Below, piece by piece: positions 25,080-36,008 of a stretch of 64,000 nt of DNA. This stretch comes from Epiperipatus broadwayi (lineage: Eukaryota; Onychophora; Udeonychophora; Euonychophora; Peripatidae), in NCBI GenBank assembly GCA_028023455.1, contig JAQFVV010000182.1, forward strand, positions 1,798,001 through 1,862,000. The letters are read 5' to 3'. The notes beneath the pieces were generated by a model. It was not told where the DNA came from and made no database searches. It saw only the letters and a program-made list of their open reading frames with translations. The translations under genes and the position numbers were made by a program. Numbering within the stretch: position 1 is the first letter of the stretch; the number at the start of each line of letters is the position of its first letter.

Positions 25080-25500
25080 GAGAAGAGCAACACTGAAGCT
25101 TTATACTACTCATTGAAGGATGAAAAGATATATGTCAGGAGTAACATGAAGAGAATAAAAATAAAATATATAGATGAGAGCACAAATAAGTATAACTGAC
25201 ATCATTGAAACAATTGAAAAATCAAAATGGAGTGGGTTGTACATATTTCTAGAAGAGATAATAATAGATGAATAGTTGAAGTTTTAAATTGGATCCCAAG
25301 AGAATACAAAAGATCTAGAGAGAGACATGAGAGATGAATGAATGAAATAAAAAAGTTTTCTAGGGTGTTATGAAAAAGAGAAATTAAAGATTGAAATAAC
25401 TGGATTAAATTTGTGAGACTTTCATTCTGCAGTGATCAATAATAATTGACAACGAATTTATATAAAATAAATTTATTTGTGTTAAGTTCCTAATTAAAAC
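25080..25500 (+). mobile_element. RTE-like LINE, 3' end (copy D)
   Basis: The frame beginning at 25,227 reads MEWVVHISRRDNNR, stop, IVEVLNWIPREYKRSRERHE, and later NEIKKFSRV and NNWIKFVRLSFC. This aligns with the C-terminus of the RTE-like LINE at 42.5-42.83 kb on the minus strand (VWHITRRDNNRW, RWLDKIRKF, DWIKHGETLF). The four stops in this frame are all TGA: 25,269, 25,335, 25,371 and 25,392. The first two sit where the other copy has Trp. The upstream RT half is absent, as is usual for 5'-truncated LINE insertions. A short AT-rich 3' tail follows to about 25,500. Confidence 0.8.
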
Positions 25501-25890
25501 ATAAGTTGGGACAATAGTGTATTACACCAAAGCTATGATAATTAATCATCATTAGTAAGAAGTTTTCTGCTGCTTGTAATACTCTTAATGTGTACAATTA
25601 TTCTAGCATCTTGTTTATTTTCAATGTGTTAACAATTATTCTCTTATGGTTTAGCATAATGACAAGTTAAAGAGCCATGAGTTAAGTATTGTTAGAATGA
25701 CCGAATTCTAAATTTGTGCTTCATCTGTCACTTTGGTATTAATATCACTTGACATCCTGAGCAACTGACAAACAATGACAACTAGTTATTAAAAATAACT
25801 ATATTAATAATTAATTGTATTCATTTCTTTATATATACTGATCCAATACGAATGTTGCAAATTTACAAAAAAAAGTTTTTCACTGATAGA

Positions 25891-25946
25891 TTAGGAATGA
25901 ATATATTTTTAAAATATCTTAGGAATGAATATATTTTTAAAATATC
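25891..25946 (+). repeat. 28-bp perfect tandem duplication
   Basis: The unit TTAGGAATGAATATATTTTT plus AAAATATC occurs twice head to tail without mismatch. Confidence 0.95.
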
Positions 25947-25984
25947 TTCTTTAATAAATGTTTCAACATTGCATACATTATTGT

Positions 25985-26130
25985 TTAGTAATGTTACAGC
26001 AATGGTTTATAATCTATTTTGGCCATGAATAAGAGGGGGAAAACCTCAAAAGTACTAGGCCTAGATTAATTTAATTTAATTGTTTTTGTTACTACTAACA
26101 GCTTCTTCCTCAAGCGCTTATATATAATAT
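25985..26130 (+). repeat. Dispersed repeat (TTTGGCCATGAAT family), copy 2
   Basis: Matches 21,033-21,190 in order and orientation: GTTACAGCAATGG, TTTATAATCTATTTTGGCC, AGGCCTAGATTAATTTAATT and AACAGCTTCTTCCTCA. This copy contains a short extra segment (CAAAAGTACT) before AGGCCTAG. Confidence 0.75.
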
Positions 26131-26139
26131 TTTATTTCA

Positions 26140-28860
26140 TAAATACTTTTAAAATTAGGAAAAACAGATATTTTGAAAATTTAAATGTTTAGTTTTTAAA
26201 TAGTATCAATTAAAAGGGTTATTAACATTGATATTATTACCATATTGGTTGATAAAAAGTATTTCAACATTTGATAACTATGTTATTACCATCAAAATTA
26301 CTTTCAAAATAACAATGCGACTCTAGAACATTCAGAAATATATGAAAAACATTACATTGTAGACCTTATTAGTGAAGAAATTGCTCAACCCTGATATATA
26401 CATAAAGAGGCAAATATATTTACAGCAGTGAATTGATTTTATTTAATATTTATAATTTCAAAAACATGTTGTTGTTTTTTTATTTTCCAATTACAACAGT
26501 ATATTTATTTCCAAAATTTGTTATGAAAGTAATGCTATATTAAGTCACTTTTATCATCCAGCCAATAGAACCTCATAAGATAAATGTCTGTGGATAATGC
26601 ATATTGATTATAAAATCAATATATATAGAAACACACACATATATATTAAGAATATAATTACTTTTTAATTTTTGCCTCTCTTTGAATAATAAACATAATG
26701 TTATTATCTAATACCTGAAAAGAACATTTTAATTGATATATTTATATTTCAATAAATTTTTAAAAAAATTTCCATATAATTATTTCCTACTCTTTATCAT
26801 TTTTAAATACATAATCTGTAATCTGAACACATGTTTGTGAGCACATTTTATTATTATTTATTTCCAACACTACATGTACACACATACACATGTGTACAAA
26901 TCTCGTATATATGTGAGTGCACTTTAAAATCAAATTCTAAAATGTGTAAATACTTAGTAATGCATGATAAATTGAGTGAAAACCCAAAATACTGAAAATA
27001 TTTTTAGAAAAAAAAAAAATCATTAAAAATAGTTAAGCATTTCCAATACATCTTTTATATTGCTTTAATGAGATAAAAGAAATGTAAGGATGTGTACATG
27101 TGGCTTCCAACAGTTCAGAACTTTAGTATACTTAGTGACAGTAAACATCAGTTGGACATTCCTATCAAGACAGCTGGCCAATCATGAAAGTTAACAAGAT
27201 ATTACCAACACATATGGTAAGCAATTCATTACTACCAAAATCTTTTCATAAGTTTAAAATTATCCTAATTGAAAATTTGATCTTTTTAAATTAGAAAAGG
27301 GCATAAAATTATTAAAATAACCTACAGCACTTGACTATTCTAAATATAATTAAGTATGTAACTTATGCATAAGATGCATGGCTATTTTTTCAAATTGAAA
27401 ATGTATATTCCTATTAAAGCTAAATATAAAGGAGTTTACTGATATAGTAAAGACAATAAAATTTTGGAAAACTATAGTTTTTTAAAAAAAAGTATTTATT
27501 TTATAATATTGTCATTAATAATACTACATTAATTATGTGTAAACATATATTAGATAAAACATTAAGAGTACATGTTATAATTTTTATAAAAAGATGGCTT
27601 GATAATTAATCAAGTTCTACTATATATATAATTCCATTTTAAAAATTAAAAAAATATGAGTAATAATCCAACCAAGATGTTCAATATCTCTTACATTCTT
27701 CTTGCATTGCTTATATCAAATCTTTTTTTTTATACTTATGTTAATGTTCTTTTCATAATGCTTTATTTAATGTGTTTCATATGTGTAGATATATATATAT
27801 ATAATGATGTTATTCTATGATTATATAAAGAACTGGTGTAATACAATTGTTTTTTAGATGTGAAAAAGACAGCTAGAGAGTTGAAATTATTATAGGAGAA
27901 TTAAAGCATTGTAAAAAGTGCATTAGAAGGAACATTGTTAAAAAATGCATCTTTGATATAAAAATAATTTGTTGATTTTCCAAGAGTTTTATATAATAAT
28001 GACTATATTTGTGCTTAAAATTGTATATAATTAAATAGATTTCCTAGGGCAATGATGATCTTGCACAGATTTGCAGTTTTGGGCATTACAATGGTACTCT
28101 ATATTGTTTTAAACATATCTATAACCATAAACATTTCCATGCATAGGTTTATTTTATACAGTTGTGATTTTACAATTATTCGTTTAAAAAAAATCTGAAG
28201 ATATCAGCATTATATGAACCTTTTATGCAATTAATGTACATGATAATGCCTAGAAAAGGTGATCCTAGTTGTCAATAGAAATGACAATTTTTGATTGGTG
28301 GGGTGTTTTAGACTAAGGCCAAATAATCAAATAATTTATATTTCTAAACAAAAATTGTAATTTTCAGTAATTTGTTTACACATTAAAGTTTATTTATGAA
28401 ATATTTTTGTAAAACACTTATTTTAAATCAAAAACTTACATCACTAATAACAAATTTTCTTTGAAAACAATTCTTAAAAAGTTTGCTATGGCAAAGCGTA
28501 AATAGTTTCTACTGAGTAAATTATAATCGCCTTTGTCAAAATGGTAAAGAAAATATTTTTTAAAATTTTAATAACAATAAATAATATATTAACATAATTT
28601 TTTTTTCTTTGATGATTACTATTCTTAAATGTATCCTTCTTTTAATAATATATAAAATTCAAATATCTAATCTTTTGTTCTACTAACTTTTTGAATAGAT
28701 AAATTTTCCCTATGATGTTAAGTGCCATTTTTATAGATAAAAACTCCATTTAGAAATTTATGTTCATATTTTGCAAATATCAAATATTAAGTTTTAGAAT
28801 ATCTATCAGTTGAAAGTTTATATTTGTAATAAACAATATTAAGATTATCAGTATATGATA
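26140..28860. other. AT-rich DNA, no gene seen
   Basis: Contains CA/TG-rich short repeats (around 26,628-26,645 and 26,875-26,900) and TA runs. No coding or mobile-element signature recognised. Confidence 0.45.
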
Positions 28861-28983
28861 TAGAATAATGACACAATAAAAGACAAATGACTCTCAATAT
28901 ATATTTTTGTATTGAAATAGTAGTCATCAATCAGCCTAAGTCATCATCTATCACATATCTTTATCATATATACAATATTCATT

Positions 28984-29687
28984 AATTATAGGGGGTTTGA
29001 ACACAACAGACTTTCAAACTTTTCAGCTATCCACTCTATCATATACAACCGACACATATGACCACACACGTGAAAAAAAATACAATCTCCAATATATGTA
29101 TTTCATGATGAACCAGCAATATCAGTTGGTCCAGATCATCATCTCCCACACATATATGTATAATTAGTGCTTGGTTTATATTAAGATAGCAAATCTTCAA
29201 ACGTTAATGGGCAGGCTTCAATCTACTCCACCCGCTATCTCTTCAGCCATCAGAATGCCTAAATCATGTTGACCTTCAGTCAACATATATTTGTATTCAA
29301 ATTATTACAGATTCAGTTTGTATCCTACCCAAATCTCTTTTATGTATTTAAATGGACAAGATCCTATACTTGAGGGGTCAGATGGGCATGACAATAACAT
29401 TGCCACCAACAAGGAATTTGGGCATTCCATCATTAGATTTTCAATGTTATGAATAGCTGAAAAGTTGGAGGATGGAGTATCTTAATATAAACCAAGCACT
29501 GATTATATATATGTATAAGAGATGATGAACTGGAACAACTGATGAGTGCTGGTTCAGCATGAAATACATATATTGGAGAGCAATTATATTTTTCACATAT
29601 GTGTATTCATGTATATCAATTGTACGAGATAGAGTGGATAGCTGAAGAGAACTTAAAAGTCTGTGTTCAAATCCCCTTATAATTACA
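28984..29687. mobile_element. Foldback element with ~205-bp arms and tRNA-like B-box ends
   Basis: The left arm (28,984-29,188) and right arm (29,479-29,687) are reverse complements at most positions over about 205 bp. Shared landmarks are CAGCTATCCACTCTATC, CAATATATGTATTTCATG, GAACCAGCA and GCTTGGTTTATATTAAGATA. The centre is about 290 bp and non-coding. Read outward, each arm ends in text such as GTCTGTGTTCAAATCCCC, which resembles the TpsiC arm and B box of a tRNA, so the arms may be two SINE-like copies in head-to-head order. The 81-codon minus-strand frame at 29,447-29,692 lies within the right arm and is incidental. Confidence 0.8.
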
Positions 29688-29788
29688 TCCAAACTCCAAG
29701 TATATAAATCATACTTGTATTTGAATCATAAAATACTCATTAATTTAATTTATTATTATTATTAAGCACTGTAATAATTGTAATCATG

Positions 29789-29852
29789 AAGAAGGAAATG
29801 ATTTTAATATACATTTATAAACAGCACATGAGTGGAAGTTCATTTCCTTCTT
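29789..29852. repeat. Hairpin with 13-bp perfect arms
   Basis: AAGAAGGAAATGA at 29,789-29,801 pairs with TCATTTCCTTCTT at 29,840-29,852 across a 38-base loop. Function unknown. Confidence 0.8.
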
Positions 29853-29865
29853 TACGATTAATATT

Positions 29866-31030
29866 TATTAATAGTAATGTTACATTTTAATTTACAAGTG
29901 TCAAATTTATTCCACTCACAACTCTGACACAATTTATTCTAGATAAATGCAGTAATGATTATCACTAATCGTTAATTAAACTAGAGATTATCTCTAGCCC
30001 AGATATAAACTTTAAACATCAGTTTGTTGCAATATCATTTACAAATGTAATAATGCCACATATTCTTTTGAAAACAAATGATTAAATACACAATAAAAGA
30101 CAAATAACGCCAAGATGCCTTTCGGGCGAAGCCAGCATTCATTGGTTGGTTCAGATCACCACTTCTCACTTATATGTTTATCACAATCCACTCTAGATAA
30201 ATAAAGAAATGATTAGCACTACTAATTTATTAAAATAGAGATTATCCCTAGCCCAGATATAAACTTTAAACCTGTTAACATTTAAATACAATTATAGTAT
30301 ATATATTTAAGCTAAACGTAATTAGAAAGGATTTGAACCCAATCTTTCAACTCCCTTCAGTCATCCACTCCATCTAATACAACCAATACACATGACCACA
30401 TGTGTATCAATTGTACAAGATGGAGTGGATGACTAAAGGGAACTTGAAAGTCTGGGTTCAAATCCCCTCTAATTAAACTTCAGTTAATTATTAATATATC
30501 TGATTTTTTTAATTAAATGTGCACTCACATGTGGAGTTATTCAACTTCATTTCTCTTTGGTATAATAACATTTATAAATGTAATAATGTCATACATTTTT
30601 TTTGAAAAATATGAATAAAGGCATAATAAAAGTCAAATGATCAACAAGATGCACTCCAGGTTCAGCCAATGCTAAGTCAGCACTCATTGGTTGTCCAGAT
30701 CAGCACCTCATATATATCTTTATCATATGTACAGTATTTATCAATAGTAAATTACAAATGTCAAACCTACTCCATCCACAAGTATGACACAATCCAATCT
30801 AGATAAATACAGTAATGTATTATCATTAGTCATTTATTAAATTAGAGCTTATCTCTAGGCATGATATAAACTTTAACCATCAATTCAAGATTAATTTACA
30901 TCCGATTTTTTAATTAAACACACACACATGGAATTATTCAACTTCATTACTCTTTTTCTATGTATAATATCTTTTATAAATGTATTAAATAATTTCCACA
31001 CCAGCACCCATTCTTTTGACAATATATGAC
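29866..31030 (+). repeat. Diverged copies of one ~300-bp repeat family
   Basis: The motif order TTACAA-TGTCAAA-CTACTCCA, ACACAAT-CA-TCTAGATAAAT, AGAGATTATC-CTAGCCCAGATATAAACTTTAAAC, ACTTCATT-CTC, AATAAAAG-CAAATGA and TCATTGGTTG--CAGATCA appears in three overlapping partial copies (about 29,866-30,160, 30,165-30,660 and 30,735-31,030). Further relatives are at 61,480-61,600 and 62,590-62,830. The second copy is interrupted by the 157-bp foldback at 30,319. Non-coding. Confidence 0.7.
30319..30475. mobile_element. 157-bp foldback, near-perfect palindrome with tRNA-like ends
   Basis: Starts TAATTAGA and ends with the mirror CTAATTA. The arms are about 75 bp (GGATTTGAACCCA, CTTTCAA, AGTCATCCACTCCATCT, ATACACATG) around a tiny centre (ACCA). 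Read outward, the right arm carries GTCTGGGTTCAAATCCCC, matching a tRNA B box. It is a small relative of the 28,984-29,687 foldback. It interrupts a member of the 29.9-31.0 kb repeat family, so it arrived later. Confidence 0.85.
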
Positions 31031-31139
31031 CACCACTGATTAAACATCTCATATGATTATCATAGCAAACCGATAAAAATTGTCAACACTGATCTCATGC
31101 TGTATATCTGACCCTCATTGTTTAGAAATATCCAAATTA

Positions 31140-31250
31140 AAAAGCAAAGTAATCTGATCTGCTGATATGATAGTATTTACAGATAGGTATGAGAGTATGA
31201 AGAAAGATTTAAGATGAAAATAAAAGTAAATAAATTAAAGTAATGAAAAT
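31140..31250 (+). repeat. Dispersed ~100-bp repeat, copy 1
   Basis: TCTGATCTGCTGATATGATAG through GTATGAAGAAAGATTTAAGA and AAATAAATT recurs in the same orientation at 32,945-33,045 with few differences. Confidence 0.7.
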
Positions 31251-32030
31251 TATTATTTTTACTGCAATGGTAATAGTTACAATATCTAATGTTCTTTGTC
31301 TAGAGTTAATAAAGTAATGGCAATTAAATAACCACCAATGATGATTATCTGTTATCAGACTTAATATCTTAATGACCAATAGCATTCCAATGAAAGTAGA
31401 CTGAAAATATTTCCAAGAGATCTGATCAATATTCAAATGAACATATCAGTCAGTAATCATAAAGATGAAATAAAAATATATACATTTTGAAAAAACTCAA
31501 AAAGACATTCAAAATACTGTAAAAATAATTGTACAACAATCATTTAGAATTGGAATGTTATAGTGAAATGGAAAAGGAAATAAGACTGGTATTTTTGGAG
31601 AAAAAAAATAGTATGGTTTTAATGAACATGGTTAGAAACTTACACGAGAAAGGTTTATATATGGAAAGCTACAGATAATAATACATTTCTATTAAATTGT
31701 TTTGATTTAAAATAGATTTAAATCAGTACTAAGTATATATCCTTGAGCTAATTTAGTTATGGATCCCAATTTAATACTAACAGAAATAAGGCTATCATTT
31801 AAAAAATTAAAAAATGAGGTAAGAAAAAACAAGTAAATGAAAAAAAAAATCAGACTAATTTTTAAGCTTGTTGGATCAAAAATAAAAAGTGTAAATAAAA
31901 AAAGGCTAATTAATAAATTCTAAAATAAAGGCAAATTATAAAAGAAACTAAGAAAAAGTCTTTGGTTATTAATAAAAAAAATATATAAAAGAATAACATA
32001 ATAGAAATAAAGTAAATGAAAAAAAAGTTT
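31251..32030. other. AT-rich DNA, no gene seen
   Basis: Mostly A-rich sequence. No family recognised. The 75-codon minus-strand frame at 31,209-31,436 is unsupported. Confidence 0.4.
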
Positions 32031-32039
32031 GTGTAGACA

Positions 32040-32570
32040 GCTTAATAGTAAATTGAGATGTTAAACTGATAAATCTAGAAAAATGTTGTTAAATAGTAAG
32101 AGTAATAACTTAGAGAAATTACAAAGAAAAAACATGTTTGATTTCATATATAGTATAACAAATAGCAAATTAATAATAAACAAAAAAAGTATATGAAAGT
32201 AATTAAAGAATATATAAGCAATTTGTGTAATACCATAATAAAGATTCTCATAAATCAAATAAAAAAGAAGTCAAATAAGTAATTAAGAAATAATGAAGAA
32301 ATTATAAAAGCTTTAAATGAGATGAGAACTCAATTAAAGGGTCCATGGAATTTATGAGATTACAATTAAATTATTAAAGACCATGAGGGAAAAGAATTAA
32401 GAATTAGTTGATTTTGTAATGTAATTTAAGATGCAGGAAAACTGCTAATATATTTTTTTCCAATAATTACATTTCCACAAGAGAAAATGCCTAATTCAAT
32501 AAATGTAATTATTTTAGAACAATTGGTTGATTCTTGCAAGCATTTAAGATTCTAATAACACTTGAATAGA
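32040..32570 (+). mobile_element. LINE reverse-transcriptase fragment, copy 1
   Basis: Paralogous to 61,860-62,600. Both begin CTTAATAGT-AATT, share GAAAAATTACAAAGAAAAA-like text and AATTAAATTATTAAAGA, then a region corresponding to RT finger sequence before motif A (ATTTCCACAAGAGAAAATGCC here; ATTCCAGTAGAGAAAAGGGA in the other copy). Frames are lost. The similarity is clearest through the second copy. Confidence 0.55.
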
Positions 32571-32944
32571 TGGATTTCTAATAGATTAAAGATGTGTTTA
32601 CCTAAATAAACTTGGATCTAGAAACGTGGAGATGAAACTGAAATAGTGTGAACTATATTGAGACATATATGGGGGAGGGGAATAATTTGTTTTATTGAAA
32701 AAATATTTGGTAGACTGGGTTAAATTAAGAGTAATATGGAATGAAAAATATTTATTAAAAAATTTGTTTAATTAATCAATATATTTTTAAGATCAGATAA
32801 TTTTTTATATATATTATCTAAATATACATATATATTCATTAACAACTAGTGTAATAACAATAATATATATATAATGAATTGTTAAATGACTGTATTTTGC
32901 AGAAATAAAATAGGCTATGTTGATTGGGGGGGAGGGGCTTAATG

Positions 32945-33045
32945 AATCTGATTTGCTAATATGATAGTATTTATAGATAGGCATGAGAATATGAAGAAAG
33001 ATTTAAGATGAAAATTAAAATAAATAAATTGAAATAATAAAAATA
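32945..33045 (+). repeat. Dispersed ~100-bp repeat, copy 2
   Basis: Second copy of the 31,140-31,250 repeat: ATCTGATTTGCTAATATGAT, then ATGAAGAAAGATTTAAGATG. Confidence 0.7.
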
Positions 33046-34401
33046 AGAAATGAAAAGAAAGAATTAAAAGTAATCATTAGTTAAGAAATTATAAACAGAT
33101 TAATGTTTTCAAATACCGGGAAACTTGACTAATTAATATTAAAAATAACAATAATAATTTAAAGTAAGAATTGCAAAGAATATGCAGGTTTTTAATAAAG
33201 GTATGTGATTAATTGGGGGCCCATAAAAATTAAATCTAAAAAAGAGGTATGTTAAATATTCTATTTGACACAAAGTTATATCTGGAGCAAAAACATTGGT
33301 AATTAAGAAAAGTGAAAAGAAAAGATTAGATTTTAGAGAAGATGATTTGAAAATAGAGAAGATAAGTTAGAAAAATAAGATTATCAATATAGAAGTGTTG
33401 AAAACAGCTTGTAAATACTTTTTTTTTTTTTGAGATTTGAAGAGAAATTGGGTTATGTTTGTAAAGTATTTTAAAAAATGAAAAATATATAGAAAAAGAA
33501 AAAATTTGATCATTATCTTATGCGGAAAAATAGTTATCAGTTTTTGATGAGTTAACATTTTCAATAATACCAATATCTGTAAATTCTCTCACAATTTCAT
33601 TTGTTTTGATCTTTCTCGTTATCTCTATTAGATATTTCTCTATACTTTCTATGAGATTTGGAATTTCTATGCTACCCTTCTACTAAGTGTCCATTCCTCA
33701 AATACATATTTAAGTATTAGCATAGTATATTTATTTAAAACTTTCCTTTTTAAATATTACATATTATATATTTTTTAAATATTATTTCTAGCAAAAACAC
33801 TCCATCCATGTTTAATTCTATGATCACCTGTATTTATGATCTCACCAAGGTATTTTATACTTGATAGCTTGTAAATCATTACTATTAATCATTATTTTCT
33901 TTTTCTTTAAAAAGCCATTGAACATTACTTTTTTTAGCCTTTATCTTTAATCCTACTTTCTTGCTTTCATTTGTAAGTTTTTGTACCATTTCCAGAAGTT
34001 CTGAAGCATTACTTGCAATCTGCAAGCTCTAAATGACTTAAATAATTTATATTACTGATTTTTATTTATTTAGCTATCCATTTATACCTACAAAATATTT
34101 CCTATAAAATTGATATGAAAAAGTTTTGGAGAGATAGAATCATTCTATGATTAAAATCCTATCCACGTTAATTTCCTAGTATCACCATTTGATCTAATCA
34201 CTGTTATTGTATTTTGACAAAGATTTTTCAAAATTTGATATTCTAGGATCTATCTCTTGATCTTCCAAAGTTTCAATTATTGCAAAATGCTTAATGTCAA
34301 ATATTATTTCATAATCTGCAAATCCAAAGTAACATGATGACTCATACCCATTGATCCCATTTTCTACAATTACTTTTAATATTCACATGTGATTTACTAA
34401 C

Positions 34402-35508
34402 AGGGGTCAGCAACCTTTTAGTGATGTTGTTTTAATCTATGTTATAATGTTATTCTACATGCCAATGTGATTCTATTAATTTTATTATATATAGTATAAA
34501 AATTGGTCCAGTTATAATGGGCTTCGAAATTATATATTAAAAAACTTTTGAAGCCCATTATAACAGGATCTTATATTAATGGACATTAAATATTTTAAAA
34601 TATATAGAATCATATGTGAAAAGTATGTTTTATTAAATTATATTGTATTCCAAAGACATGCTTAAAATTCCTTTGGAGTGAAGAATATTGTTTACAAAAT
34701 TGCAGATTAATGTAACAGTACTTCAAAATAGGCAAAGTGCATTAATTTTCAATTGTTTAATTTAAAAAGCTGATTAATAAACTCTAACAAAATAAAACAA
34801 GTATTTTTCTAGCATTCATCAAAAATGTTTAAAAAAAAACTCATTTTTGTGATATAAAAAATCAACTCTAAATTGGAAGTTCTCAATATGATATATCCTT
34901 CTTTTCTTTAAAACTATGGACATTGGGATTTTTTTTCTATGAGAAACTTGTTTTAATTTACATAATAGACATTTGAAAGAGTAAAAAACATAGATTCTGA
35001 ACTTTTTTGAGATTTGAACGATATTACCAAGTCTAGTGTAATCGACTACCCCTAATTATAAACTTTTTTTTTTCAATTAACACACCAAAACTTAAAATGT
35101 ATTATTATATAATTACAAATAGAAATTTTCAAATGAATTAATCAATATAAAATTCTGTCTGAATATAAATTTTCACTAAATACACAGCTATGTACAAAAG
35201 TATCAAAGGTCAATTGACCATCAAAAAAAAATCCTGGCAAAATGAATCCTTCCAGGGGGAAAAAATACTTAGCTCTTATCTTTATTAAAAATAGAAAAGA
35301 CTGAATGTATGTTTATTTAACAAAATGATTAGTAAATTAAACTGAATCGTGGTTTCCATTTACACGTGATTAGCATACTTAAAATGTAGGTGATGGTGCA
35401 AATGTGTACATTGTTATTAAAATAGTTTTTATTATTTCAATTCAATCAGTAACATTCACAATTGTTTTATGTGCTATGCTTGACATGCATGCCCTAAGTT
35501 TCTGACCC
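34402..35508. mobile_element. Non-autonomous hAT-like element inside RTE copy B
   Basis: The left end CAGGGGTCAGCAACCTTTTA is a typical hAT terminus. The right end, read inward, is GGGTCAGAAACTTAGGGCAT, a degenerate match. LINE sequence resumes on both sides: homology to copy C stops at about 34,400 and restarts at about 35,510. The 1.1-kb interior is AT-rich and non-coding. A clean 8-bp target-site duplication could not be read, probably because of later mutation, so the right boundary is approximate. Confidence 0.6.
34511..34564. repeat. Hairpin with 15-bp perfect arms
   Basis: GTTATAATGGGCTTC at 34,511-34,525 pairs with GAAGCCCATTATAAC at 34,550-34,564 over a 24-base loop, within the hAT-like insert. 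Confidence 0.85.
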
Positions 35509-35711
35509 AATCTCACTTTAACCCAGTTTGTTCTTTTATTTGGTTTGAATCCGAAATTCTCTACAGATAACTTGTAATGAATGACCTTAAAGATTTTGTA
35601 TAGAACTTATAAAACACTGATAGACCTGTAGTACTTTCTATCTTTTTTTCTTTCTAAAATATCAATATTCCATTATTCTAATCATTTAATATAAATTTAT
35701 CATTTAGACAT

Positions 35712-36008
35712 ACTATCTGGTAAAATGATAATACACACAGAAAAGGTAGTTTTTTTTAATAATATTTAGCTTTTTTTATTGTCTAGCATGCTTTCAATAT
35801 CCATATCATATTCAATATCATATTCATGGTATATATTAAATGTACCACTATTACATGCCATGACTATGATATAATAAAAATATATTGAAAGCATGCTAGG
35901 AAGTAAAAATGAGCTAAATATTATTAAAAAAACTATCTTTTCTGTGTGTATTTTCATTATACGAGATATTATGTTGGCTCAGAAAAAAAGAAAATTATTA
36001 ACAATTGA
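35712..36008. mobile_element. 297-bp foldback insertion flanked by a 13-bp direct repeat
   Basis: The repeat ATCATTTAGACAT occurs at 35,699-35,711 and 36,009-36,021. Between them lies a foldback (35,721-35,960). Its arms share AATACACACAGAAAAG, AATAATATTTAGCT and CTAGCATGCTTTCAATAT in mirror orientation around a loop of about 25 bases. Removing the insert and one repeat restores alignment with LINE copy C at 44,000-44,060. A 13-bp duplication is long for common cut-and-paste families, so the mobilising enzyme is uncertain. The 63-codon frame at 35,766-35,957 is a by-product of the palindrome. Confidence 0.8.

Noticed and set aside
35025-35055. GACTACCCCTAATTATAA as the right end of the hAT-like insert
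   Set aside because: LINE homology resumes only near 35,510, where a better terminal motif (TTTCTGACCC) is found.
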